From Bacillota bacterium (GTDB lineage Bacteria; Bacillota; Clostridia; Peptostreptococcales; Anaerovoracaceae), in assembly GCA_021443825.1 (NCBI GenBank), contig JABUTE010000170.1, positions 1 through 15,369 on the forward strand: DNA of 15,369 nucleotides. The letters run 5' to 3'. Position 1 is the stretch's first letter, and each line of letters begins with the position of its first letter. Below the pieces are notes generated by a model, which searched no databases, was not told the DNA's origin, and saw nothing but the letters and a program-made list of their open reading frames with translations. The position numbers and the translations under genes were made by a program. Below are positions 6,656 through 13,834 of the stretch, in pieces.

Positions 6656-8032
6656 ATGAATGCAGAAGACAGAGTAAAAAAGACCATACAGGAGCAGGCG
6701 CTGCTCTGCCCCGGTGATGCGGTGCTGCTGGCCCTTTCCGGAGGGCCGGATTCTCTCTGTCTTCTTCATATTTTGCGAGAGCTATCCGGCCCTCTGCACC
6801 TTTCCCTCAGGGCGCTGCATGTGAACCACCTGCTGCGGGGCGAGGCTGCCGATGAAGACGAGGCCTGGGTGCGCGCCCACTGCGCACAGCTGCAGATCCC
6901 TCTGGAGGTGGTTCGCGCCGATGTGAGAAGCCTGGCAAGGCAGCAGGGCTGCTCCGAAGAAGAGATGGGGCGGCAGGTGCGCTACGAGGCTTTAAAGCGA
7001 AGTGCGGCCGAAGACGGAGCGAAGATCGCCCTTGCTCACAATCGGAGCGACCAGGCCGAGACCGTTTTGCTGCGGCTTTTGCGCGGCACCGGCGTCCACG
7101 GCCTTGGCGCCATGGAATACCGGCGAAGCGACGGCGTGATCCGCCCTCTGCTGGATACTCCAAGAGAAGAGATCGAGGAATACTGCCAAAGAAAGGGCCT
7201 TGCGCCCCGCACCGATGCCACCAACAGCAGCCCCGCATATACGAGAAACCGGCTGCGTCTGCAGCTGCTTCCCCTGCTGGAAAAGGACTATAATCCATCG
7301 GTGCAGGAGGCTCTGATCCGGCTTGCTGCCAGTGCCCGTTGCGATGAAGCCTATCTGCAGCAGCAGGCAGAGGATGCCCTGAGCGCTATCTGTCCGGATG
7401 CAGCTGCCCGGGCCCGGGCAGGCACTGTTATTCTTTGCGCAAGGCAGCTGGCAGCGCTTCATCCTGCCATCAGGGGCCGGGTGATCGCGACCTGCTTCCG
7501 CTGCCTCGGCTTGCAGGAGGAGCTTTCCTTTGTGCACCGCAATGCCATCGAGGTTATGTTGGAAAGCGGCGCGGGAGGAAAGCAGCTGCAGCTTCCGGAC
7601 GGCTATACAGCAGAGCTTTATGCCGGGCAGTTAAAGCTGCAGGCACCTCATTTGCCGGCGGACCGGCAGACGCCCCTTCTTCCGCAGCTGACGGCGACGC
7701 CCTTTGCCGCAGGCGAGGCTCCGTCCTTTCGAACCCTGGGCCCTGACGCCAGGCTGGTCGACAGCGAAAAGCTGGCGGCGCTGCCCGGAACCCTGCAGGT
7801 GCGCTTTCGAAGGCCCGGCGACCGGATCGTTCCTTTGGGCATGACCGGCTCCAAAAAATTGAAGGATTATCTGATCGACCGCCGCGTGCCCCGCGAGGAG
7901 CGCGACAGGATCCCTCTGCTTTGCAAGGAAGATCAGGTGCTTTGGGTGCTGGGATACGATATGAGCCAGCTGATCTGCGTCGATAATCACACGAAAATTT
8001 CACTATTGCTTGAAATGAAATACACGCTATGA
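6656..8032 (+). CDS. tilS: tRNA(Ile)-lysidine synthetase
   Basis: This 458-residue cytoplasmic N-type ATP pyrophosphatase attaches lysine to C34 of the CAU-anticodon tRNA(Ile), changing it from methionine to isoleucine identity and AUG to AUA reading. The PP-loop SGGPDS is at residues 28-33, followed by the ALHVNHLLRG and IALAHNRSDQAETVLLRLLRGTG segments typical of TilS. The middle part is a helical tRNA-binding region. The C-terminal TilS domain is clear in FRRPGDRIVPLGM, KKLKDYLID and the closing LWVLGYDMS. It begins three bases after the tatD stop with no recognisable Shine-Dalgarno, so it probably relies on coupling to tatD translation. In many Bacillota tilS is followed by hpt and then ftsH. 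Here hpt is absent and ftsH follows directly. tilS is normally essential. Confidence 0.97.
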   Translation: MNAEDRVKKTIQEQALLCPGDAVLLALSGGPDSLCLLHILRELSGPLHLSLRALHVNHLLRGEAADEDEAWVRAHCAQLQIPLEVVRADVRSLARQQGCSEEEMGRQVRYEALKRSAAEDGAKIALAHNRSDQAETVLLRLLRGTGVHGLGAMEYRRSDGVIRPLLDTPREEIEEYCQRKGLAPRTDATNSSPAYTRNRLRLQLLPLLEKDYNPSVQEALIRLAASARCDEAYLQQQAEDALSAICPDAAARARAGTVILCARQLAALHPAIRGRVIATCFRCLGLQEELSFVHRNAIEVMLESGAGGKQLQLPDGYTAELYAGQLKLQAPHLPADRQTPLLPQLTATPFAAGEAPSFRTLGPDARLVDSEKLAALPGTLQVRFRRPGDRIVPLGMTGSKKLKDYLIDRRVPREERDRIPLLCKEDQVLWVLGYDMSQLICVDNHTKISLLLEMKYTL

Positions 8033-8038
8033 TAATAT
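8010..8038 (+). promoter_or_regulatory. Sigma-A promoter for ftsH, overlapping the end of tilS
   Basis: TTGAAA (8010-8015) and TAATAT (8033-8038) are separated by 17 bases. GATAAT at 8031-8036 is an alternative -10 with a 15-base spacer. The -35 is within the last codons of tilS. The surrounding sequence is markedly AT-rich compared with the genes. The leader would be about 60 bases. Confidence 0.6.
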
Positions 8039-8090
8039 GTTTTACTGCAACAAAAACATATTTCTGCGAACAATTAATCATATATAACAC

Positions 8091-8095
8091 GGAGG
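8091..8095 (+). promoter_or_regulatory. Ribosome binding site that fixes the TTG start of ftsH
   Basis: GGAGG lies ten bases upstream of the TTG at 8106-8108. The first ATG in the frame is over 90 codons in, beyond the first membrane helix, so TTG is the credible start. Confidence 0.8.
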
Positions 8096-8105
8096 ATTTC
8101 TGTAA

Positions 8106-10229
8106 TTGAACAACAAGAACAAACGCCCGGGTTCCCGCGGCACATGGGTTCTGTACCTTCTGATCATCGCTCTGGTCGTCGCCGTTGTCGCTGCCTATAA
8201 CAGCTCCGGTCTGACGGCTCCAGCTCCCGAGACAACCACCTCCAAGGTGGATCTTTCCCAGCTGATCACCAATCTGGAAGCAAAGAATGTGGAAGAGCTG
8301 ACCGTTTCGGCCGAGTCTCTTTCCTATACCGCAAAGCTGAAGGACGGAAACGTGATCATCGCCGAGGCGCCTACCTCTTACGATATGGCCATCATCAGCG
8401 AGCAGTATATCGTTCCCCAGCTGGCAGAGGGCATCCTTGTGGTGCAGAGCAAGCATTCCATCTGGCCGACCATCCTCAGCTTTCTGCCCACCCTGGTGCT
8501 CATGGGCTTTATGGTCTTCCTGTTCGCCCGCATGACCGGCGGCGGAGACGGCAAAAACGCCATGAATTTCGGTAAGAGCCGCGCCAAGATGTTCCGCGGA
8601 GACGATAAGAAGATCACCTTCAAGGATGTTGCCGGCATGGACGAAGAAAAAGCCGAGCTGGAAGAGGTCGTCGATTTTCTCAAGAATCCCAGAAAGTATA
8701 CGGAGCTGGGCGCAAGGATCCCCAAGGGCATTCTGCTGGTAGGCCCTCCGGGCACCGGTAAGACCTACGTATCCAAGGCGGTCGCAGGCGAAGCCGATGT
8801 TCCCTTCTTCTCTATCAGCGGTTCCGACTTCGTCGAGATGTTCGTCGGCGTGGGTGCTTCCCGCGTCAGAGACCTGTTCGATACGGCAAAGAGAAACGCG
8901 CCCTGCCTGGTCTTCATCGATGAGATCGATGCCGTAGGCCGCAGAAGAGGTGCCGGTATCGGCGGCGGAAACGATGAACGTGAGCAGACCCTGAACCAGC
9001 TGTTGGTCGAGATGGACGGCTTCTCGGGCAACGAGGGCATCATCATTCTGGCTGCCACCAACCGGCCCGACGTGCTCGACCCTGCCATTTTAAGACCGGG
9101 CCGCTTCGACCGCGAGATCACCATCGGCACTCCCGACGTGAAGGGCAGAGAAGAGATCTTCAAGATCTATACCAAAAATAAGCCTATGGACGAGAACGTC
9201 AGCATCCAGACGCTGGCCAAGATGACCCCGGGCTTTACTCCCGCCGATATCGAAAACATGATGAACGAGGCGGCACTGCTCACCGCAAGACGCAACGGCA
9301 CCCTCATCCATATGGATGATCTTGAGGAGGCCGTTACCCGCGTCATTGCCGGCCCCAAGAAGACCAGCCGGGTCATCAGCGAAAAGGAACGAAAGCTTAC
9401 CGCCTACCACGAAGCAGGCCATGCCGTCGTTACCCGGTCGATCCCCGGCCGCGATCCTGTGCATCAGATCACCATTCTGCCCAGAGGCAGAGCCGGCGGC
9501 TTCACCCTGAGCCTTCCCACCGAAGATAAGTACTACACCACCAAGAGCGAGATGGAAGAAGAGCTGCAGGAGCTGCTGGGCGGACGGATCGCAGAAGCCC
9601 TGGTGCTGGGCGATATCTCCACCGGTGCCTCCAACGACCTGGAGCGGGCCACCCAGATCGCCCACGATATGGTCGCCAAGTACGGCATGAGCGAAAAGAT
9701 CGGTGCCATCAACTACAGCTCCAACGACGAGGTCTTCCTTGGAAGAGACTTCACCTCCAAGCAGAATTACTCCGAAGCGCTGGCCGCCAGGATCGACGAA
9801 GAGGTCAGAGCCATTCTCGACAGGGCCTACGCCGCTGCTGAAAAGCTGCTCACCGACCACAGAGCGCAGCTGGACGCCGTTGCCAATGCCCTGCTTGAGC
9901 TGGAGACCCTGGGCGAAGACGAATTCGAAGCCATCTACAGCGGAACCAAGACCGCTGCCCAGCTGAAGGAAGAAAGCGAAGCTGCCGGACTGCTCCGCTC
10001 CGAAAAGGAAAAACGCGAAGCCGAAGAGCGAGCAAAGCGGCAGGAAGAAGAGCGCAAGAACAGGAACGAGCAGCTGGCCCGCTCCGCCGGCGAGGGCAAG
10101 CGTGTCGCCGTGTTCGATGAAAACGGCAAGCCTCATGTAAAGGATCTTCGCACCTACCTGAACGAAAAGGAAGAAGGCGCGTCTTCCGGCAGCGAAGAGG
10201 GCGGGCCTTCCGACGAAGAAAACGAATAA
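8106..10229 (+). CDS. ftsH: ATP-dependent zinc metalloprotease FtsH
   Basis: This 707-residue membrane-anchored AAA+ protease forms hexamers that extract and degrade misfolded membrane proteins and regulatory proteins. Residues 13-31 form TM1, followed by an extracytoplasmic domain to about 115 and TM2 at about 119-143. The AAA module has Walker A GPPGTGKT (213-220), Walker B with D272/E273 in LVFIDEIDAVG, and the second region of homology NRPDVLDPAILRPGRFDR. The M41 peptidase has HEAGH (435-439) and the third zinc ligand, probably D511 in SNDLERA. After about residue 619 comes a long charged tail (E/K/R-rich, likely coiled coil to about 655, ending in an acidic run), making the protein longer than the usual 600-650. 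Translation starts at TTG. It has its own promoter and a downstream hairpin, so it appears to be transcribed largely alone. Confidence 0.98.
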   Translation: MNNKNKRPGSRGTWVLYLLIIALVVAVVAAYNSSGLTAPAPETTTSKVDLSQLITNLEAKNVEELTVSAESLSYTAKLKDGNVIIAEAPTSYDMAIISEQYIVPQLAEGILVVQSKHSIWPTILSFLPTLVLMGFMVFLFARMTGGGDGKNAMNFGKSRAKMFRGDDKKITFKDVAGMDEEKAELEEVVDFLKNPRKYTELGARIPKGILLVGPPGTGKTYVSKAVAGEADVPFFSISGSDFVEMFVGVGASRVRDLFDTAKRNAPCLVFIDEIDAVGRRRGAGIGGGNDEREQTLNQLLVEMDGFSGNEGIIILAATNRPDVLDPAILRPGRFDREITIGTPDVKGREEIFKIYTKNKPMDENVSIQTLAKMTPGFTPADIENMMNEAALLTARRNGTLIHMDDLEEAVTRVIAGPKKTSRVISEKERKLTAYHEAGHAVVTRSIPGRDPVHQITILPRGRAGGFTLSLPTEDKYYTTKSEMEEELQELLGGRIAEALVLGDISTGASNDLERATQIAHDMVAKYGMSEKIGAINYSSNDEVFLGRDFTSKQNYSEALAARIDEEVRAILDRAYAAAEKLLTDHRAQLDAVANALLELETLGEDEFEAIYSGTKTAAQLKEESEAAGLLRSEKEKREAEERAKRQEEERKNRNEQLARSAGEGKRVAVFDENGKPHVKDLRTYLNEKEEGASSGSEEGGPSDEENE

Positions 10230-10242
10230 TACCGTATTTCAG

Positions 10243-10266
10243 CCTGCCGGCACCACGGCAGGTTTT
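10243..10266 (+). terminator. Intrinsic terminator after ftsH
   Basis: CCTGCCG (10243-10249) and CGGCAGG (10256-10262) form a 7-bp GC-rich stem with a six-base loop, followed by TTTT. It starts 14 bases after the ftsH stop. The U run is short, so some read-through into the regulator gene is possible, and no strong promoter is visible between the two. Confidence 0.65.
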
Positions 10267-10313
10267 ACGGCGTATAAAGCAATTGTTATTTTTAAAGAGA
10301 GCGAGAACGTACT

Positions 10314-11495
10314 ATGGCAGAACAAGGTTCCAACAGCTTTTCCAACAGTCTGATCAGCAATACTATCTTTCATCTGCTCAATTTTGAGCGGTATCCCGGC
10401 TTTCAGACTGCCCTTCGGGAAGCAGCGGTCAACAACGATTTTCAGGTGATCGTCTTTTCCGAGCAATTCAACCGAGTCCTCTCGATCGAGACCCGCTACG
10501 ACAGCTCTGCGGAAGAGGTCCTTTTGGCCCGGATCGAGCAGAATATCAAAGACAACACCAAGAGCGTCATCGAGGGCTACGAGCAGTTCGTTACCTTCTG
10601 GCGCACCATGATGCTGGGCGGCAAGAAATACACCATGCTGCTGGTCGACAACAACGGCAATTTCTCAGAAGACGATCTGTGCAAGCTGTCCGAGATCATC
10701 GAGCTGGCCATGGGCATGTGGAACTATGTGCCCGAGCGTGATGTAGTATCCGAATTCATCGGCGCTCTTCGCAGAGGAAACCGCAGTCTGGCAGCCATTC
10801 TGCTGGACGAGCTGGCGATGAAGGAAGACGAGTTCTACGGTGTCTTTATGCTCAAGGGCGCTGATAAAGAGGTCTGCCACCGTCTGATCCTGGAGTTCGA
10901 GCATCGCTGCCATATCACGTGTCTGCTGCAGTCTGACAACAACTGCGTTACCGGCGTGATCCTGCGCGCAGGCAGAAACACCTGCGTTTCGCCCGAGATC
11001 TGGGCTGATTTTATGGCGAAGCTGAAGGAGTCCGGTCTGGCCCTGGCCTTCAATTATCTGGGCATCAATTCCATCGACGGTCTTTGCAACGGCTTTCGGA
11101 TGATCAACGAGACCGAGCATATCGTTCCCCAGATCTTCACCGCAAAGAAGTCGTTCTCAAAGTACGAGATGGCCATCGCCTCCAACTGCACCAATATCTG
11201 CCTCAACGGCGGCGTTTTGAAGAACAGCTATCAGCAGCTGCTCAAGCCCCTCAGCGATTCCGAAGGGCTGAAGTCGACCCAGCTGATGGATACCCTTGAG
11301 ACCTTCGTGCTGGACGCAGGCTGCTCTATCGTCGAGACGGCAAAGCTGATGAACATTCATGCCAATACGGTCCAGTACCGGTTAAAGCACATCCGCGAAG
11401 AGCTGAATGTGGATATCTCCGACAGCTCGGTGGTGCTTGGTCTTACCATTGCCCTGGCGATCCGCCGGATCGATAAGGAGGTCCGCTCCATATGA
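10314..11495 (+). CDS. PucR/CdaR-type helix-turn-helix transcriptional regulator
   Basis: This 393-residue cytoplasmic protein ends in a PucR-type HTH domain. The last 70 residues contain LMDTLETFVLDAG, then the HTH core at about 338-360 with SIVETAKLMNIHANTVQYRL, then a final hydrophobic helix. The T-x-x-YRL and length pattern is that of the PucR_C/HTH_30 family, whose members sense purines, sugar diacids or other metabolites. The first 300 residues show no familiar sensor motif and no membrane segment. The middle part (about 155-270) resembles the degenerate cyclase-like fold reported in CdaR relatives, but this is uncertain. The signal is unknown. The stop overlaps the coaX start by four bases (ATGA), so the two are translationally coupled. 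The ribosome site is weak, purine-rich AAAGAGAG (10294-10301). Calling it a regulator is solid; its targets are not known. Confidence 0.85.
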   Translation: MAEQGSNSFSNSLISNTIFHLLNFERYPGFQTALREAAVNNDFQVIVFSEQFNRVLSIETRYDSSAEEVLLARIEQNIKDNTKSVIEGYEQFVTFWRTMMLGGKKYTMLLVDNNGNFSEDDLCKLSEIIELAMGMWNYVPERDVVSEFIGALRRGNRSLAAILLDELAMKEDEFYGVFMLKGADKEVCHRLILEFEHRCHITCLLQSDNNCVTGVILRAGRNTCVSPEIWADFMAKLKESGLALAFNYLGINSIDGLCNGFRMINETEHIVPQIFTAKKSFSKYEMAIASNCTNICLNGGVLKNSYQQLLKPLSDSEGLKSTQLMDTLETFVLDAGCSIVETAKLMNIHANTVQYRLKHIREELNVDISDSSVVLGLTIALAIRRIDKEVRSI

Positions 11496-12322
11496 AAAAG
11501 GACCTGCTGCTCGCCTTCGATATCGGAAATACCAATATCGTCATCGGGGTGTTCCGCAATAAAGAGCTGGTCACCAACTGGAGAATGGAGACCAACAAAG
11601 ACAGAAGTGCCGATGAATACGGCATGACCTTAAAGCAGCTGTTCGAGTTCGAGAAGCTGAAGATGGAAAGCGTCGAAGACATTATCATCTCCACCGTCGT
11701 GCCGTCTCTGACCTATACCATGCAGCACATGGCCTCCAAGTATTTCGGGGTAAAGGCCATCGTCGTTGCCGCAGGCATCAAAACGGGCCTCATCGTAAAA
11801 TACGATAATCCCAAGGCGCTGGGCAGCGACCGCATCGTCAACTCGGTGGCGGCCTATGAAAAGCACAGATGCGCCACCATCGTCATCGACTTCGGCACGG
11901 CGACCACCGTCGATGCTGTCAGCGCCTGCGGCGAGTTTCTGGGCGGCACCATCGTGCCCGGCATCAAGATCTCTTCCAACGCCCTGTTCGAAAAGACGGC
12001 CAAGCTGCCTAAGGTCGATCTTCAGGCACCCGGTCAGGTGATCTGCAGAAATACCATCGAGGGCATCCAGTCCGGTGTTGTTTACGGCAGCATGGGAATG
12101 GTAGAATACATCGTTAAACGGATGAAAGAAGAGATCCGCGCCATCACCGGCAGCGACGAGCCCGTCAGGGTCATCGCAACGGGTGGCCTGGCCACGCTGA
12201 TCGCATCGGAGATCGACTGTATCGACGAGATCGATAAGATGCTTACCCTTAACGGGCTGAGCCTGATTTACGAAAAGAACAAGACCTCGAAAACAGCACG
12301 AGGCAACGCTGGAGAAGAATAG
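11492..12322 (+). CDS. coaX: Type III pantothenate kinase
   Basis: This 276-residue enzyme catalyses the ATP-dependent phosphorylation of pantothenate, the first committed step of coenzyme A synthesis. The acetate/sugar kinase-like (ASKHA) fold is shown by the DIGNTN phosphate loop at residues 10-15. The CoaX signatures GSDRIVNSVAAY (catalytic aspartate about D113) and DFGTATTVDAV (D133, monovalent cation site region) follow, then GGTIVPGIKISSNALF. CoaX enzymes generally need K+ or NH4+ and are not inhibited by CoA, unlike CoaA. The ribosome site AAGGAGG (11475-11481), inside the 3' end of the upstream regulator gene, is the strongest in the cluster. The start overlaps that gene's stop as ATGA. 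dusB follows after five bases. Length is slightly above the usual 255-260 owing to a C-terminal charged tail (EKNKTSKTARGNAGEE). Confidence 0.97.
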   Translation: MKKDLLLAFDIGNTNIVIGVFRNKELVTNWRMETNKDRSADEYGMTLKQLFEFEKLKMESVEDIIISTVVPSLTYTMQHMASKYFGVKAIVVAAGIKTGLIVKYDNPKALGSDRIVNSVAAYEKHRCATIVIDFGTATTVDAVSACGEFLGGTIVPGIKISSNALFEKTAKLPKVDLQAPGQVICRNTIEGIQSGVVYGSMGMVEYIVKRMKEEIRAITGSDEPVRVIATGGLATLIASEIDCIDEIDKMLTLNGLSLIYEKNKTSKTARGNAGEE

Positions 12323-12327
12323 ATATT

Positions 12328-13314
12328 ATGGCAGACAGCTTGAAGCCCTTTCTGGCATCGCTTGCTTCGCCCTTTTACCTTGCCCCCATGGCAGGCTTCA
12401 GCGACAGTGTCTATCGCTACATCTGCCAGCTGCACCAATGCCCCTTGACCTATTCCGAGATGATCAGCGCCAAGGGCCTGTATTACAAAAGTCCCGGCGG
12501 CGAAGAGCTGGTGCGGATCGACGGCCGGGAGGGGCCGGTGGCGCTGCAGCTGTTCGGGAGCGAGCCTGAGATGTTTACCTTTGCTGTAAACCATCTCAAA
12601 GACAGCCCGGCGGCGTTCTTCGATATCAACATGGGCTGCCCTGTGCCAAAGGTGGTAAAAAACGGAGAGGGCAGCGCATTGATGCGTTCTCCTGCACAGG
12701 CCGCAGCCTGCGTGCGGGCGGCCGTTCTTGCTTCGGACCGGCCGGTGACCGTAAAGATCCGCAAGGGCTTTTCGGCCCAGACCGCCCATGAGGATATGAG
12801 CGCCCCCGATTTTGCAAGGCTTTTGGAGGATAACGGCGCTGCCGCCATCGCGGTGCACGGACGCACCCGCGAAGAATACTATTCGGGCCGGGCCGACTGG
12901 AGCAGCATCAAAGCCGTAAAGCAGGCCGTGTCGGTTCCCGTTATCGGCAGCGGCGATGTGTTCAGCGCAGAGGATGCGGTGCGCATGCTGGATGAGACCG
13001 GCTGCGACGCAGTCATGATCGCCCGCGGCGCCAGGGGCAACCCATGGATCTTCGAGCAGGCAGATGCTCTGCTGAAGGGGCTTCCGATGCCTTCAAGACC
13101 CGATGCAAAGCAGGTGGTCGAGGCCATCCTTCTGCATCTGGAGCTGATGATCGAGGCTAAGGGAGAATATACCGGTCTTCGGCAGATGCGCCAGCACAGC
13201 AGTTTTTATACAAAAGGTTATAAAGGGGCAGCGGAGATCCGGGCCCGTTTAAATACAGCAGAGACTGCAGAGCAGTTTCTGGAAGCGTTAAAGGAATTCG
13301 ATCGTCAGCAATAA
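12328..13314 (+). CDS. dusB: tRNA-dihydrouridine synthase, DusB type
   Basis: This 328-residue cytoplasmic FMN enzyme reduces uridines in the tRNA D-loop to dihydrouridine using NADPH. The TIM-barrel domain starts with YLAPMAGFSDSVYR. The catalytic cysteine is C104 in NMGCPVPKVVK, and FMN contacts are expected in VTVKIRKGF, AVHGRTREEYYSG and VIGSGDVFS, then GARGNPWIF. The C-terminal helical domain (about 245-328) has LRQMRQHSSFYTKGYKGA, the tRNA-binding part typical of DusB. The ribosome site GGAGAAGA (12311-12318) sits in the last codons of coaX and the gap is five bases, so the genes are co-transcribed. In Bacillota the coaX-dusB-greA-lysS neighbourhood is a recurrent one. Length is normal. 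Confidence 0.96.
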   Translation: MADSLKPFLASLASPFYLAPMAGFSDSVYRYICQLHQCPLTYSEMISAKGLYYKSPGGEELVRIDGREGPVALQLFGSEPEMFTFAVNHLKDSPAAFFDINMGCPVPKVVKNGEGSALMRSPAQAAACVRAAVLASDRPVTVKIRKGFSAQTAHEDMSAPDFARLLEDNGAAAIAVHGRTREEYYSGRADWSSIKAVKQAVSVPVIGSGDVFSAEDAVRMLDETGCDAVMIARGARGNPWIFEQADALLKGLPMPSRPDAKQVVEAILLHLELMIEAKGEYTGLRQMRQHSSFYTKGYKGAAEIRARLNTAETAEQFLEALKEFDRQQ

Positions 13315-13327
13315 AGGAGAGCTTACC

Positions 13328-13792
13328 ATGAACGAAGAGATTTTACTTACAAAAGAAGGCTATGACAATCTGGTAAAGGAATACGAATATCAGATCACCG
13401 AACGGCGCAAAGAGGTCGCAGAAAAGCTGAAGGAAGCAAGATCCTTCGGTGACCTTTCCGAAAACGCAGAATACGATGCCGCAAAGGATCTGCAGGTCGA
13501 GGTAGAAGAATACATCACCAAGCTGGAATACCAGATCCGCAACGCCAAGGTCGTCGAGACCGGCGATACCGAAAACATCAACCTGGGCAACACCGTTACC
13601 ATTGAAGATCTGGCAACGAAGGATATCTTCACCTACACCATCGTCGGCATCACCGATGCAGACCCCCTCAACGACAAGATCTCCAACGCATCTCCTCTGG
13701 GCAGCGTGCTCATCGGCAAGAAGATCGGCGACACCGTTGAAGTCGAGCTTCCCATGGGGATCGCCAGCTACAAGGTGCTGAAGATCCAGTAA
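13328..13792 (+). CDS. greA: Transcript cleavage factor GreA
   Basis: This 154-residue protein enters the secondary channel of backtracked RNA polymerase and stimulates cleavage of the RNA 3' end. The N-terminal antiparallel coiled coil spans about residues 1-75. Its tip SFGDLSENAEYDAAKD carries the two acidic residues (D42 and E45) that hold the catalytic magnesium. The C-terminal FKBP-like domain (about 80-154) has the family pattern around YTIVGITDADP, ISNASPLGSVLIGKKIGDTVEV and the ending YKVLKIQ. A strong AAAGGAG (13313-13319) precedes the ATG by eight bases and overlaps the dusB stop. The 13-base gap from dusB and 42-base gap to lysS fit one transcript, and greA-lysS adjacency is frequent in Clostridia. 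The length matches the usual 155-160. Confidence 0.98.
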   Translation: MNEEILLTKEGYDNLVKEYEYQITERRKEVAEKLKEARSFGDLSENAEYDAAKDLQVEVEEYITKLEYQIRNAKVVETGDTENINLGNTVTIEDLATKDIFTYTIVGITDADPLNDKISNASPLGSVLIGKKIGDTVEVELPMGIASYKVLKIQ

Positions 13793-13834
13793 ACGACCGT
13801 TATTTCACACGTACAATTTTAAAGAGAAGATATT

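Noticed and set aside
7554..8456. A 300-codon minus-strand frame across the tilS-ftsH junction.
   Set aside because: It crosses the ftsH promoter and ribosome site and mirrors two well-supported genes.
9090..10136. A 348-codon minus-strand frame opposite ftsH.
   Set aside because: The plus strand here encodes the FtsH second region of homology, HEAGH and tail. The antisense frame has no ribosome site or recognisable family.
13793..13834. A T-box or other tRNA-sensing leader before lysS (also considered before metG at 3791-3838).
   Set aside because: The gaps are 42 and 48 bases, too short for a T-box, and no T-box sequence or antiterminator pair is visible.
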